Assembly: GCA_945643635.1 (NCBI GenBank)
Contig: CALZFC010000005.1
Span: forward strand, 3,353,501-3,417,500
DNA: 64,000 nucleotides
Direction: 5' to 3'
DNA from: Allodiplogaster sudhausi
Lineage: Eukaryota > Nematoda > Chromadorea > Rhabditida > Diplogasteridae
Below are positions 24,299 to 36,200 of the stretch, one piece after another. Position numbers and translations under genes: made by a program. Each line of letters starts with the position of its first letter. Position 1 is the first letter of the stretch. A model generated the notes under the pieces. That model did no database searches, was not told the DNA's origin, and saw only the letters and a program-made list of their open reading frames with translations.

Positions 24299-25290
24299 GC
24301 GTCAACAATTTACAGCTTTTAATTTTTTAAACAGGATATAAATGTCGGCAGCAGCTGCGTTCTTAGTGTACTCTGAATACATATATTGCAGAATATCTCT
24401 CCCTCGCAATTAGTGAAGAGTGAACGCCCACAACTCTGAAGCAGCTGATATGGAAGAGAAAGTTGAATGAGAGCAGGGCAATTCGAAAGTTAGCATGGAT
24501 TCTATACATATTTAGTAGGTCTCCTGTCAAAGTGCCATGGAAGCCAATTTCGAAGAGAGCAGAGAAGGAAGAGAAGTCAGTAATTACTCATGAGATGACC
24601 TTGGAATGGAGGATAGTACTGAACGGGATGCTTCCCAAGATCTATGCTGATCCAACTACTTGGAATGAAGGAGTGGGATAGAAGAGAGAGAGAGAGACAT
24701 ATGAGAGAGACGCAGAGATATGGAGAGCGAGGAAGACAGATTGAGAGATTGAGAACGGAGAGAAAGAGAGAGAACATCAAAGCCTATGTAGAGAGGCAAT
24801 TGGGAAAGGGAAGAAGCAAAGGAGGGTGAATGCTGATAATGACTATGTGGGTTGTGGGGGTTGATTATTCCTCCCTGAAAGGCTGCATTCCTGGGACCAT
24901 TCCCGACCGCATTCTTTCTCTTCTCTTCCAGACTCTTTTACTTTGTCTTCTCAGCAATGAGGGCAGTTATGAAATTTGGGCACATAAAAAACATTCAATT
25001 GAAATTACTGAACTGCAAACTCGCAATATTTGGCTGGCTTTGAATTTCGCTTAAACTTAATTAGTAGAGGAGGGAAGAATGAGAATGAAAGAGGGAGGAA
25101 CGGACGTTTGATTCTTCTGATCAGAGTGGCGTCTGCCACGTGAACAGTCGCATTGAGTCTTCTTTGTCTGGCTTCTCTGGTGATTCTCTTCCATCTCATT
25201 ATCGCCTTCATTACACTCGTAAACGATCTGAATTATGGATATATTTAGTATCGCATCAAAGAAATTCTTATTACACGCATTTCTATTCTC
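24298..25290. other. gap between foldback element and Harbinger transposon
   Basis: No convincing gene. A short GA-rich patch lies at 24680-24770. Short frames (24463-24681, 24830-25054) show no motif. Confidence 0.5.
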
Positions 25291-25293
25291 CTG

Positions 25294-25350
25294 CCGCCGT
25301 AGTAAAGTGTCTCTTTTTTGAGGTTAAACCTGAGGTTACTGACATGAGGT
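25294..25350. repeat. left terminal inverted repeat of Harbinger element
   Basis: Matches the reverse complement of 29432-29488 with few differences, for example GGTTAAACCTGAGG versus GGCTAAACCTGATG. It is preceded by the CTG target duplicate. Confidence 0.9.
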
Positions 25351-25481
25351 TAAGAAGGTTAACCTGAAGTTTAGCCTCATGTTGACCACATTTCGCTCCC
25401 TGCTTACCCTCTTAGCGGTCACTATTCTGCGCATAACACCGTTCCCTGTCCCTTCCACGCAAGCACACAACAGTTGTCGAG

Positions 25482-26611
25482 ATGGCCCTCCTTCTCCTTC
25501 GTCGCCGAAGATCAGCTAACATGCAGTACCGTCGTCTTTACCCCTATGCCCATATCACAAACCCCGCGATCTTCCGGGAAAAATTTCGTTTCCGCAAACG
25601 GGAATTGGACGAGCTGGTTGACATCTGTGACGCTCATCTTGTGGTGGAGGACGGAACCGACTGGCCAATATCGAAGAGAAACCAAGTAATGCTTTCATGT
25701 TAATTCAGACTGTTACAGAGAGGGAGAGAGAGAGAGAGAGAGAGAGCGGGAAAGAGGTAGGGCGATAATAGCGGAAATTCGAGGTGGCCGCCTGCATCAG
25801 CTACCTGGCCACGAACTCTCATCAGACAATCATCGCGGATAGGTTCGGAACCAGCCAGAAGGTCATCTCAGACATCGTTTCCCGAGTGGTTGAAGCGTTG
25901 ACGAGCGCAGCAGTCGTGAACCGCTTCATTCGGTTCCCAGTCCACGACGTCGCATGGAGGTCTCAAGTTGCCCGTGGATTCTCCCGGTATGCTGGTCTGC
26001 CAAACGTGGTTGGAGCGATTGACGGCTCGCTAATACCCATTGCAACCCCCTCATCTAACCCCGGTCAATATCGCTGCAGGAATGGGTTTAGTGCGCTAAA
26101 CATGCTAGCAATTGTGGACCACCGAGGAAGATTTCTCTACATCAACCCTCGGTATCCCGGCTCCTCCCACGATTCGTTCATTTACTCCCAGTCAACGGCC
26201 AAGAGCGCGATGGATTCCCTGGGAGCAATTCCTGGCTACGCCCTCGTGGGTGACAGCGGCTTCCAAAACGGCGAGAGGGTGATGACCCCATTCGCAAGAG
26301 GAGCAGTCACTGCTCAGCAAGCTCGCTTCAACCGCAAGCACGCCAAGACGCGAGTGATCGTGGAGCAGAGCTTCGGATGGCTGAAGAAGCGATTCACTAT
26401 CCTCTCCACGCGATGTCGCCTTTCCCCTGAGCGGGCAGCAAAAGTTGTCCTCGCTTGTGCAGTTTTGCACAACTTCGGGATTGAACGTGGCTACAGTCGC
26501 TGCCAACTCGGCCCCCACGACGTGGTCTTCGACTTCCCCAGCATTCCCGTAACCCCCGTGAGCTTCTCACCGCAGCGCTTTAGCTGGCCAGTTAACCTGT
26601 ACATCTGTTAA
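25482..26611 (+). CDS. HARBI1-like DDE transposase
   Basis: Transposase of the Harbinger element, a nuclear DNA-cutting and joining enzyme. Two exons, 25482-25685 and 25784-26611, give about 343 aa, close to the usual length (human HARBI1 is about 350). The DDE domain is intact: first Asp in GAIDGS (about residue 148), second in GSSHDSFIY (about 198), Glu in VIVEQSFGWLKKRF (about 262); the conserved GDSGF block lies at about 225. The 98-nt intron (GTAATG ... TTCGAG) contains a short GA microsatellite and joins the reading frames in phase (NQ to VAACIS). No frameshift or stop is seen. The start at 25482 was chosen because its frame enters the conserved N-terminal region with FREKFRFRKRELDELVDIC. 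Very likely functional or recently so. Confidence 0.93.
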
Positions 26612-27217
26612 GAATAAACATTTATCCTCTCATGTTCATTGCAGCCGTATTAACCGTATTAATTAAAGAAACTAAAATCTAGAAGCATAAAAAGACAAGA
26701 TAACAAGAACAAGAATGCTCGATTAAGTTAAAAGGAAAAAAAAGGAGTACTGTAACTGTTTCTATTTTATAAGTTATTCTAGTTAAGCCTTTATGAGGCT
26801 TAACAACACTTTGTATTACGAAACACAACATACTAATAGAATTACCGTACTCTACAACTATCCGCTCAGAAATGACAAACATAGTTTTCAATCGAAATGC
26901 AACTGCAACAACTCACTGTAACAACTTTTCTTCATATATATGAGCTAAAGAAACTAAAAACTAAGAGTGAGAAAACTGGACATGGAATGAACAGTTTTCT
27001 AGAAAACAAACATGCTAAAAAGGTAAACTAAACAGCTAAGCTAAAAGAAAACAATATGGAGTACTCTAACTATATTCCACAATAATCTATACTATGTAGT
27101 CTTCTATTAATATTCAACCATTTCTGTTACTAGAATGCTATATACTGTATTAATAGAATTACATTAGCTGTACTGCTAAAAGCTCTGAATATATTCTTCA
27201 AAGTACGATTCAATATT

Positions 27218-27626
27218 GATAGTCGGTCACTCCCATCTGCTCGGTCAGCGGAACTCGCAGCTTCTCTGCTTCCACGTCCACTCCACCTCCTGTCTGTCGC
27301 AGATAACTGCAAAAACACACAAAGGATAACAGAATCAATGCGACCAAAAAGATTATCAACCTATTCCACCGTGCTACATTCTTCTTCAGCGAAGATTTCT
27401 TGTATTTGAGATGATCCTTCATCGACTGCAGGGAACGAACGGTTCGAAATTTCACGATGAATTCCCTTTCAATCTCCTCCCATATTGCATTCCTCCGTCG
27501 ATTCACTGCCGGTTCACGATCCGCATTTCCCTCGAAGAGGGCAGTGCGGTTATCGTATGCCCGTTGGATGATGAACTCTGACATCTCACCGCTGAATTGC
27601 TCTCCTCGCTTCTTCGTACGATCCAT
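27218..27626 (-). CDS. Harbinger Myb/MADF-like DNA-binding protein
   Basis: Second protein of the transposon, expected to bind the element's ends and assist nuclear import of the transposase. The frame starts MDRTKKRGEQFSGEMSEFII at 27626. The N-terminal ~80 aa have the trihelix/MADF look (NRRRNAIWEEIEREF, then VRSLQSMKDHLKYKKSS). A short intron probably runs from about 27358 to 27308 (donor after VAR, acceptor TTTTTGCAG); without it the frame reads through a hydrophobic stretch. After it comes YLRQTGGG, and TGGG is common after this domain in the family. The end is near DYQY-stop. It is transcribed opposite to the transposase, the usual Harbinger arrangement in animals. Confidence 0.7.
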
Positions 27627-28418
27627 ACTGCAAACAGGAAGAGAGTGGAGAGAAACTACAGTATCAAGCCTTTCAAATATACTTTACAGAACCCCCACAC
27701 TAAATCAAAAGTATACTGTATAGCTGTACAGAATCCACAAACACTTGTTAGCCTAGCTCAAATCAGACGACTGAAATGGTTATCCACAACCATTTCTACT
27801 TGTTCATTACTGAGCTTCTAGTATGCTCTAGTAAAAGAAAACAACCCTGACAAAACCAAAAACAAGGTGAACCAACACATATTGTTAGGCCAGCAATGTC
27901 CCTCCTCACAAGTATGCAAACCAAAGAACTGGGAGACTATCAGAAATATTTAAGGAAAATAAGGCGTGCCAAAGAAATGTTAAGACTTCTTGCGAGAATT
28001 CTGAATGGATTGACCTGAAAATGGGGAAAGAAATAAGAAAAATTCAAAAGCAGTGAGTACTGCTGTTTTATGAACAAAATACGAGAGATTAAAAAAGAAA
28101 TCATCGCAATTTCTCCAATCGCCAGGACAAATATCATAGGAAAAGCCAGATAGCAGACGCTTTGGTCAGTTATTTCCTATTCTTAACACGAATGGTCATT
28201 ATTCCCGTGGATACCTGACGAGGAAGCGGAATTGACAGCAAAAAGTTTTCCAAGTCCCTGAGAAACATCGCAGGAATGCGGTCACGGTTGGTCTCTAACA
28301 ATATTTGGATAAACTAAGAAGTAAAGAGCATTGCTACAAATGCTTACTTCCAATAATGAACTAAAAGAAACTTGCTCATACGACTGGTACAAAGAACAAA
28401 ATAATGCGGGCTTATTCA

Positions 28419-28940
<522 letters not shown>

Positions 28941-29164
28941 ATGCTCACAGATTGGTCATCCATGCTCCTACGACAAAACAAAACAAGCAGCATATCAATT
29001 ATAATGAACTAACACATCATCAAAACAATAATACATTGTAAGTAGCTGGTTTCCCTTGCAAGGAAAAAATAGTACAGCATTTTTTCGAAGATTCTCGACT
29101 TTCAACTTTTAGCTAACAGGCCGGATTTTGACGCCTCTCGGATCTCGGATATGATTTCCTGGCT

Positions 29165-29335
29165 GGCAACATGAGGTTAGGAAGAGACAATGAGAGAGCA
29201 TGCATTTTGAAGAGAAGATGAGGCTAGAAATCTTGACTCAATGCGGCCCGCGTCAAGATTCCTAGCCTCATGTTGAGCAGAATCTCTTCAAAATGCATGC
29301 TCTCTCACTCTGTCTCTTTTTCGCCTCATGTTACT
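29165..29335. repeat. hairpin near the right end of the Harbinger element
   Basis: Inverted repeat arms of about 75 bp (AACATGAGG ... GAGAGAGCATGCATTTTGAA and its mirror) around a GCGGCCCGC centre near 29255. The arms contain the AACATGAGG motif also found close to both transposon ends. Confidence 0.8.
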
Positions 29336-29775
29336 GCCTGTTCCTTGCCACAAAATAACATCAGGCTAACTGTGCGGGAACAGGCATAGAAAAGAATAGT
29401 TGCTGTAAATGAGAGAGAATCAGAGAGATTACCCTCATGTTAGTAACATCAGGTTTAGCCTCAAAAAAGAGACACTTTACTACGGCGGCTGGATATTCGT
29501 TCGGCAATTAGTTTTTGTTTTTCGCGCCAAAATACTGAAAACCCGTTAAAGGGGCGAAGTTGAGAAAATACCATTCTGGGATCAAATATGGAAAACAGCA
29601 AGGAAAAAGAAATGGGCTGCTTCGCAAGTAATTGGTCCGTTTCCCTTGGAAAGACCTCGCAGGGAACAGAAGTGAAAAGAAGAAAAGTGTCTCTGTGCCC
29701 ACTTCTTGCATTGTATGAGGATGAGTCATAAAAGTAGTGCTTTCTTGCATTTCCATTCTTGGACCAGTCACCCGT

Positions 29776-31700
29776 TCATCCCTTCAAAGAAACCAACTTG
29801 GTTGTGAGTTTCTTCTCCACTTTGTACTTGGCGATGTTGTGACCCGTGTTCTCGGAGATCAGCTCCCAACTCCTGAATTAATATGACGAAGTCACACAAA
29901 TTCAAAAAATTTTCTTCATGCTTGAAATACACACATTTATACAAAATATTAATACGAAAGATGCACAAATTCACCTCTTCCCAGTTCGAAAGTCGAAGGC
30001 CGATGGGTGACTTTTGAAGAATCTTAATTTGTTAAAGATATCTTTTTTTTATATAGAAGGAGTGACTAACGAATAAAATGAGGAATCCCGTGATTGCAGA
30101 CCAGACTGAGATGACGAGAACAGCGAGGGCCTTCAATCAAACACAGCTAGGAATCATTACGGAGTCAATGAAAAATGATACCTGGTAGCCCAGTAACTTG
30201 AATCCTCCTCCATACAGAAGTCCGTTGTTCCCTCGTGTCACTTCTCCCTTCAATCAACACGTGACTTCTTTCAAATAAAGGAGTTCTACTATTGAAAAAG
30301 AACTGACATTATACTTATCCTCCTTCGCAAATATTCCAACTGCTAGCATGCCCCAGGTGGATCCGATTACATGGACTGGAACAACTCCGACTGGATCGTC
30401 GATCTGCAAGAAGAATGCAAGGCTTAGAAATAGATAGACTGGCTTACAAAACTAAAGTTAAATTTAGAGTCGTTGAGAAACACATGTATATCTACATATA
30501 TACATACATATGGAAGTACAGGTATAAACATATGTATGATACGTATGTACATATGTATGTACATACATACATATGTATACATACACACATAAATTGATCG
30601 ATAGTAGATATGGTAAGTAGACAAAAAAGTTTGAAAGTATGAAATTGGCCAAGAAATACCTGAATTCTCTCAAGGAGAGGATATGAGATAAGCGCGAGGA
30701 TTGAGCCAACAACTCCAATGATCATCGAGTGCCAGGGAAGAATGCAGAGACAGGAAGCTGAGACACTAATCAATTCATTTCGCTAAATTCAACTTTATAT
30801 CTTTAAAAAATAGCACTATGACTATAGTCTGAGCTGGATCAAATGGCGTTTTGTAAAATAGAATAACTGACCAGTCGTGGAGACAAGGCTGGCAAGCAAG
30901 GCGTCGATGAGAACATCCACCTGCAGTGAAATCATCTGGCTCTCCCTCTTTCCGCTCTAACTCGCCTTAATCTTCCGATCTGTGAACCATGGCAGAAATG
31001 AAAAGAGCACAACAGTGATTCCTCCTCCGCCTGATGAGAGAATCGTAGCGACAGCTGAGCTAAAGTTAAGATTCACTGTTAGTGGTCTGGCAGCAAATGA
31101 AATGAGAAGCAGCTTCACCGTGCAGCAAGCCTCCATTTGTATCTGCTGACTCCGTAGGTCGATCCGGTGTTGAATGCCAGCCATCCCCACCACAACATAA
31201 ACGTCCCTCAACAACACAACTATCCATTTCATTATAAAGGAATCAGAAAAAAAGAATAATTCGTCATCCGAATCTTTGATACATGCAATGAACGACTTCG
31301 AGAATTGTTGCTTAAGAAATACAACTTACAAACTGCTAGGAATAGCTAGAGGTCGCAAAAAGCTGACCAAGAACGGCATTGGTAGGGTTGCTGAGTTGTT
31401 GCTGTCCTTTGACACCGAATCTATTCTGGCGAGGGCGCAGGTAAATAGTGGCGACTGTCCCCGCCACCCCTCCCACGAGATGCACCTGGGTTGACTCATT
31501 CAGTGAAGATCAGAGAAGCCTATTAAGAGAAGAGAGAGAGAAAGAATAAAAGAGATACAACGCTGCATCCTGCTGAGTCGATGACTCCCATCTGATAGAA
31601 GAATCCAACTTCCGCCCATACCCAATGGGCAGGGATGGAGTGGATGATTGCGATGGCAGATTTTTACAACTACACAACTAATGTAATATTGCAAGTCGAT
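29776..31700 (-). CDS. ammonium transporter (Amt family), N-terminal third not found
   Basis: Integral membrane protein that moves ammonium across the plasma membrane. Exons on the minus strand include about 31695-31566 ([29 protein letters not shown]), 31483-31340 ([20 protein letters not shown]), about 31205-31115 ([16 protein letters not shown]), 31060-30965 ([16 protein letters not shown]), about 30920-30870, 30760-30662 ([20 protein letters not shown]), 30405-30310 ([20 protein letters not shown]), 30245-30182, 30130-30075, about 30000-29977 and 29876-29776 (end [13 protein letters not shown]). AHWVW, HLVGG, FNTGS and PVHxxGxxWG are signature Amt motifs; the pore histidines of HSMIIG and PVHVIG are present. 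Transmembrane segments 1-4 were not located upstream, and an in-frame stop lies just before AIAIIHS without an obvious splice acceptor. Either the 5' exons are unusual or the gene is truncated. Confidence 0.75.
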
Positions 31701-32910
31701 AGTAGTGTTTACGATTAAAAGAATGTGCTTTCTGAGACAAGAGCTGCAACCACAATGTCTCCGCCAAGGGGCCTCTGTTGGAGAAAACTCAGAGGAATGC
31801 AACTGAACGGAGAGAATTTCTGCCAAGGGTTCGGCTGAAATTTTAGCCAAGGCGTTCATCAAAACACATAAATCCTTTTAACCAAGATCTTCCATTCAGC
31901 TGAAAATCACCGCTCAGCCAGAACCTGGGAATATGGAGGCTCTCTTAAAGAGTGTGTGTTTTAAGGAGGACTAGCTCAGAAGGATTCCCTATTTTCTCAT
32001 CCGAAAACGCGATAGTTTACAACGGCAACAGGAAAGAATTAGATAACGTAGAGGAAATCATGGGGAACACTTTCATCCAAAGGAAAATGATCTGAATGCA
32101 ATTCGTGTTAAAATTAAAGTTAAACGTTTTAACCTTTGTGAAAGAGACCCTTTCTTGTTTTGCTTGTGGAAGTTGATGCCAAGCATACAATAATTCCACT
32201 TTTCAATGCTGTTCACTTCAAATTAGACGGGATAAACACGTTTGAAATTTTGAGGCTTGGCTGGAATATAGATAAATAGGCATAAAAATGAAATGTGTCG
32301 TGGTTAGTGTCATGGCAACGTCTGCTGCATGATAGGGGCTGTGTTAGGCTAATGAGAACAATCATTCCGAGAAGAGAGTGGAGAGACGATCAGAGACGAA
32401 ATGGAGAGAGTGTTATTCCGATGAGAGCCAAGGAGAGAGTGCAGAATCTCAGAACCCATGGTCGCCTTGCATGAATTCCCAGTGAATATTGCATATCTAT
32501 GTAGGTTGGTGGTGTTGATACCAAAGGAAACAATGTTGAAAGACGTTTCTCTGTTGTCCAATGTTCCCTTGTTCATTCGTTTAATAGCCGTCCAAACTGA
32601 TTGTGATAAAAGATAGTTGATGTCGTCGTCTGCCCCAACAGGAGTGGTTGTCGTCCCTTCTGCCACTGACTTCGATGATTATCACGAGGCCCACGACGAG
32701 CCACCGTTGTTTGTGATTTATTATTCCTTTCGCAAAGACGTTTTTACATGTTTCATTTTGCCGTACTCAAGGGCGAGAGAGCATGAGATTTAGAGAGATG
32801 CGACTGGTACAATAACTATTGATAAGGGAATTCAAATAAATTACGGTTGAGATTCGTGTTCCTTTTTGAACGCTGAATGATTTTGATGAGTGCACAGATG
32901 TGAATCGACC
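31700..32910. other. region between the Amt and TTC39 genes
   Basis: The missing 5' exons of the transporter would be expected here but none was recognised. A frame at 32349-32666 (minus, starts MAEGTTTTPVGADDDINYLL) has no transmembrane character. At 31935-31946 a GAGGCTCTCTTAA repeats the outer end of the 2.8-kb foldback element. Confidence 0.4.
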
Positions 32911-32916
32911 GCGTTG

Positions 32917-33234
32917 ATGGATTCAATGAGTGCAGCCATGATAAGCTTCCATCTCTTTCTCAACAACAAATACGAGTTGGCCGAGGAAAGAGTGCGGCCT
33001 TTGTTAGTTGACTTTTTGAATGTATTCATGTTATTAGAACGTTTGATAAGAAAACTGTGCTCAGAGTGGACAAGAGTATGTATCACGCGCTCACTTACAA
33101 TTCCATCAAGTTTATCAAGGCATTGATGACATGCGAAAGAGTCAGTCTATTACTATATCAGATTTGCTAGGAAGTGAAGAGAAGATTGATAGAGAGTGGG
33201 AATCAAAGAAAGAGAGATAGAGAGAGAGAAAGAA

Positions 33235-33287
<53 letters not shown>

Positions 33288-36200
33288 TAGTATTGACAGG
33301 CTGAAATTGACGAAGCCATGGCGGTCTGCAGGTCAACCACAACTCTCCTGGAAAACATGCGGCAGAAGGTATTCGAACATACTAAATATGTATTTACAAT
33401 GATTAATTATGCAAAGTTGGAATAAGAAGAGTTCATGTATTGTTCATCTTGCAGTGGTCAGTCACGGACAGCATCTACTCATTAGGCGGAGCAAGTCGCA
33501 AGCAAATCTCTAATGGTCAGCTATTCCTCTGGGCATTTAGCATACATTCATGACTTTAAGAACTACAGTATATGTATGCCTATTTATATTGTACATACAT
33601 ATGTATGTATATTCACATACAAGCTTAACTAAACAAGCACCTGATTATTAGGAGCACTCACAGTAATTTCCCGCAAATATTGGTTTGACTTTACAAAACA
33701 AAAGAAATGAATACGTGAATGTTAATTCGCTAATTCCTTTCCGCAACTGAAAGAGAGCTCAGCTGTTACGATCTCAGAGATCAAAGCTATAAGAGGAAAT
33801 AAAACAGAACCAGGAGGCATCGTCCTTTTCCTTTCGGATTCTTCTCCCTCTTTTCACATCTTAAGAGCGGTCAAGTTGTGGTGCTTTCGGTAGGCCGTCG
33901 AGTGGAATTGGAATGCCATCCAATGAGTGGATTCGGTCCACTCCGTGCCTCGGAAGGAGAGAGACTCCTCGTCCCTTGTCGTTCCATCTTACTGGAACAT
34001 TCCTTCTCACAGTAGGCATCGATGGTTGGCACGAGGCCAAGTGGCCTTCCGGCCTTGTTGTCTTCTGCATCAAGAAGGTAATTGTAGCACTGGAAAGAGA
34101 CGCGGAGTTGCCAGAGGGACAGAAGGTACATTAGAAGTGCAAAGCCACACATCCCGAAGAGGATCGTTCCTGTCCTGGACATCATCTCATCCAAAGTATT
34201 CCACCATGATATGTATATGGTTCTGCGCCAAGAATGGAACCTCAAACAATGCAGCCAGACAGTGTAGCCAATCGGGATGCCGATTACTGCATTGACAATG
34301 TAAAGGGCAAGTTTGTCCATGGTGAAGGCCATGACCATGAAGCAGATCAGCATGGAACCCCAGAGGATCAGTGAGGTGATCTGCAAGGGAATCTCTGAGA
34401 GGGCCCAATGAGAGGTTTGAAAGAACTGACTGAGAGAAGTATGAGACTGAAAAATGAGCGTGGACAGCCCCTCCATAAACCATTGAGAGAACAGATCCCA
34501 GCTCCTACATTCCACGCTGAGTAGCATGTCTGAAAGCATTAGGAATTTGAAAGGAATTAAGAAATCGAAGGTCAAACCGACCACGAACGTTCGCATGATT
34601 GATGTTAATTTGAAGATGAAAGCGGATGAAAATCCGATTGTGCCACCAACGACAAGAATACAACAGAAGATATATGTGCCCGTCTAAAAAAGGTATCTTC
34701 TTTTTCTTAAACTACATAAAAATGTAATTGCAAGTAACCTTAACATGCATTAGCGAGCAGAAACATTCGTAGAGGGGATCGTCTTCATCGAATTCAAATT
34801 CAATGACAGTCTCTTTTCTGAACGGAGAAGGAGATTCGGAGGTCTTCTCGAATGACGCGTCATCGTGGACGGCGAAGGGCAATTTGTTAGCATTCGAAGG
34901 GCAGGAATAGTCATTCTCCAATTGAGAAGGAATCGATGTCTTCCTGTCACTTGACAAGGAACAGGGAGTTTCTGCCTCTTCGAATGCCATTTTGACCACT
35001 TTGTCGCGAAGTCAGCTCTTCTGTCATTCTCTCTTTGATTAGAAGTCCTCTCCACTTCTTAACACCTTTTATCATTGAAATGAGGGACGCTCATTGAGAA
35101 GCACACATGACGAAGGAGAAGGAAGAGTGACGAAATAAATGATAAGGAAAAGGTAATTTATGAGAACGATCTTAAAGCACCAGCATCTTTATTGACAGTC
35201 GTTATAAAAGACAATAAAAAAATGCTGTTCTGTGAACTAAAAATTTTGAAACGCTATTCTGAGAATATTCACCACGTATGTACATAGGTTCATTGGTTTG
35301 CGTTTATCCAACCATTTTTTTTGTCATGTGCAACACAAAAAAAAACGCAGAATTTTTTTTTATTTTACCGCCAGCTATTTCAAGCTATCGAAATTTGATC
35401 TCAACCTCTATTATAAAACTTTTCAAACCGCTTTTGTAAACATCTTCTATGAAGCTTTAGCGGTCATATTCCAGCCTTAGAATTGAACGCGAGGCGAGTT
35501 TGCCCCAGGCGGGGAATTCGGATAAGCGTAAAATAATGGGCAATGGGGTTGTCGAAGTTGAACAGCTGTATTTCGACTATCGATGGAATGAGATCAAAAT
35601 TGGGCGTTCAATAGGCATACTTGCTTAGAGTGTAAGGTTCCGGTACTCACTTTTTCCTGAATTTTGATTCCCAGTGGGCAGTTTAGGCTTTGAATTTAAC
35701 ATTGGATGTCATTCTTGTACTAGAAATTGTGCCTAATTATTACTGATGGTGAGCAATAAAGCTGAACACTCTTTTTACCAACTTCCTACTCACCCTGAGG
35801 TTCATCACTCATTTCACCCATATCAAGGCACCAGCAAGTCGAAACACTACATACATAGATGGGGAAGAACGTCAGTCTCCTACGACTCCCTGCTCTGTGA
35901 GCGGCTGACTGAAAGTGGATTGGGTGCTCCTCTGAGAAGAGTGAATGGCAGAGTCGACGCCCGTTGATTCTGCTCCCTTGGCAGCGCCGTCTCCACAGTT
36001 GGCAAACTGCCAAGACGCACTCCGCGGCTGGCGTCTGTCTTGTCAAGGAAATAGTTGTAGCATTGGAAGGAGACCCGCAGCTGCCAGAGGTAGATAAGAA
36101 AAGCCACCAGGCAATATGCAGCGATTAAGCTGATGAGTATCGCCTCTCTGTAAAGACAGAAGAATGGAACTATTAAAGAATGATATAAAGGTGCAGACTT

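Noticed and set aside
32349..32666. Frame as the missing N-terminus of the ammonium transporter
   Set aside because: It is hydrophilic and lacks the membrane segments and motifs of Amt N-termini.
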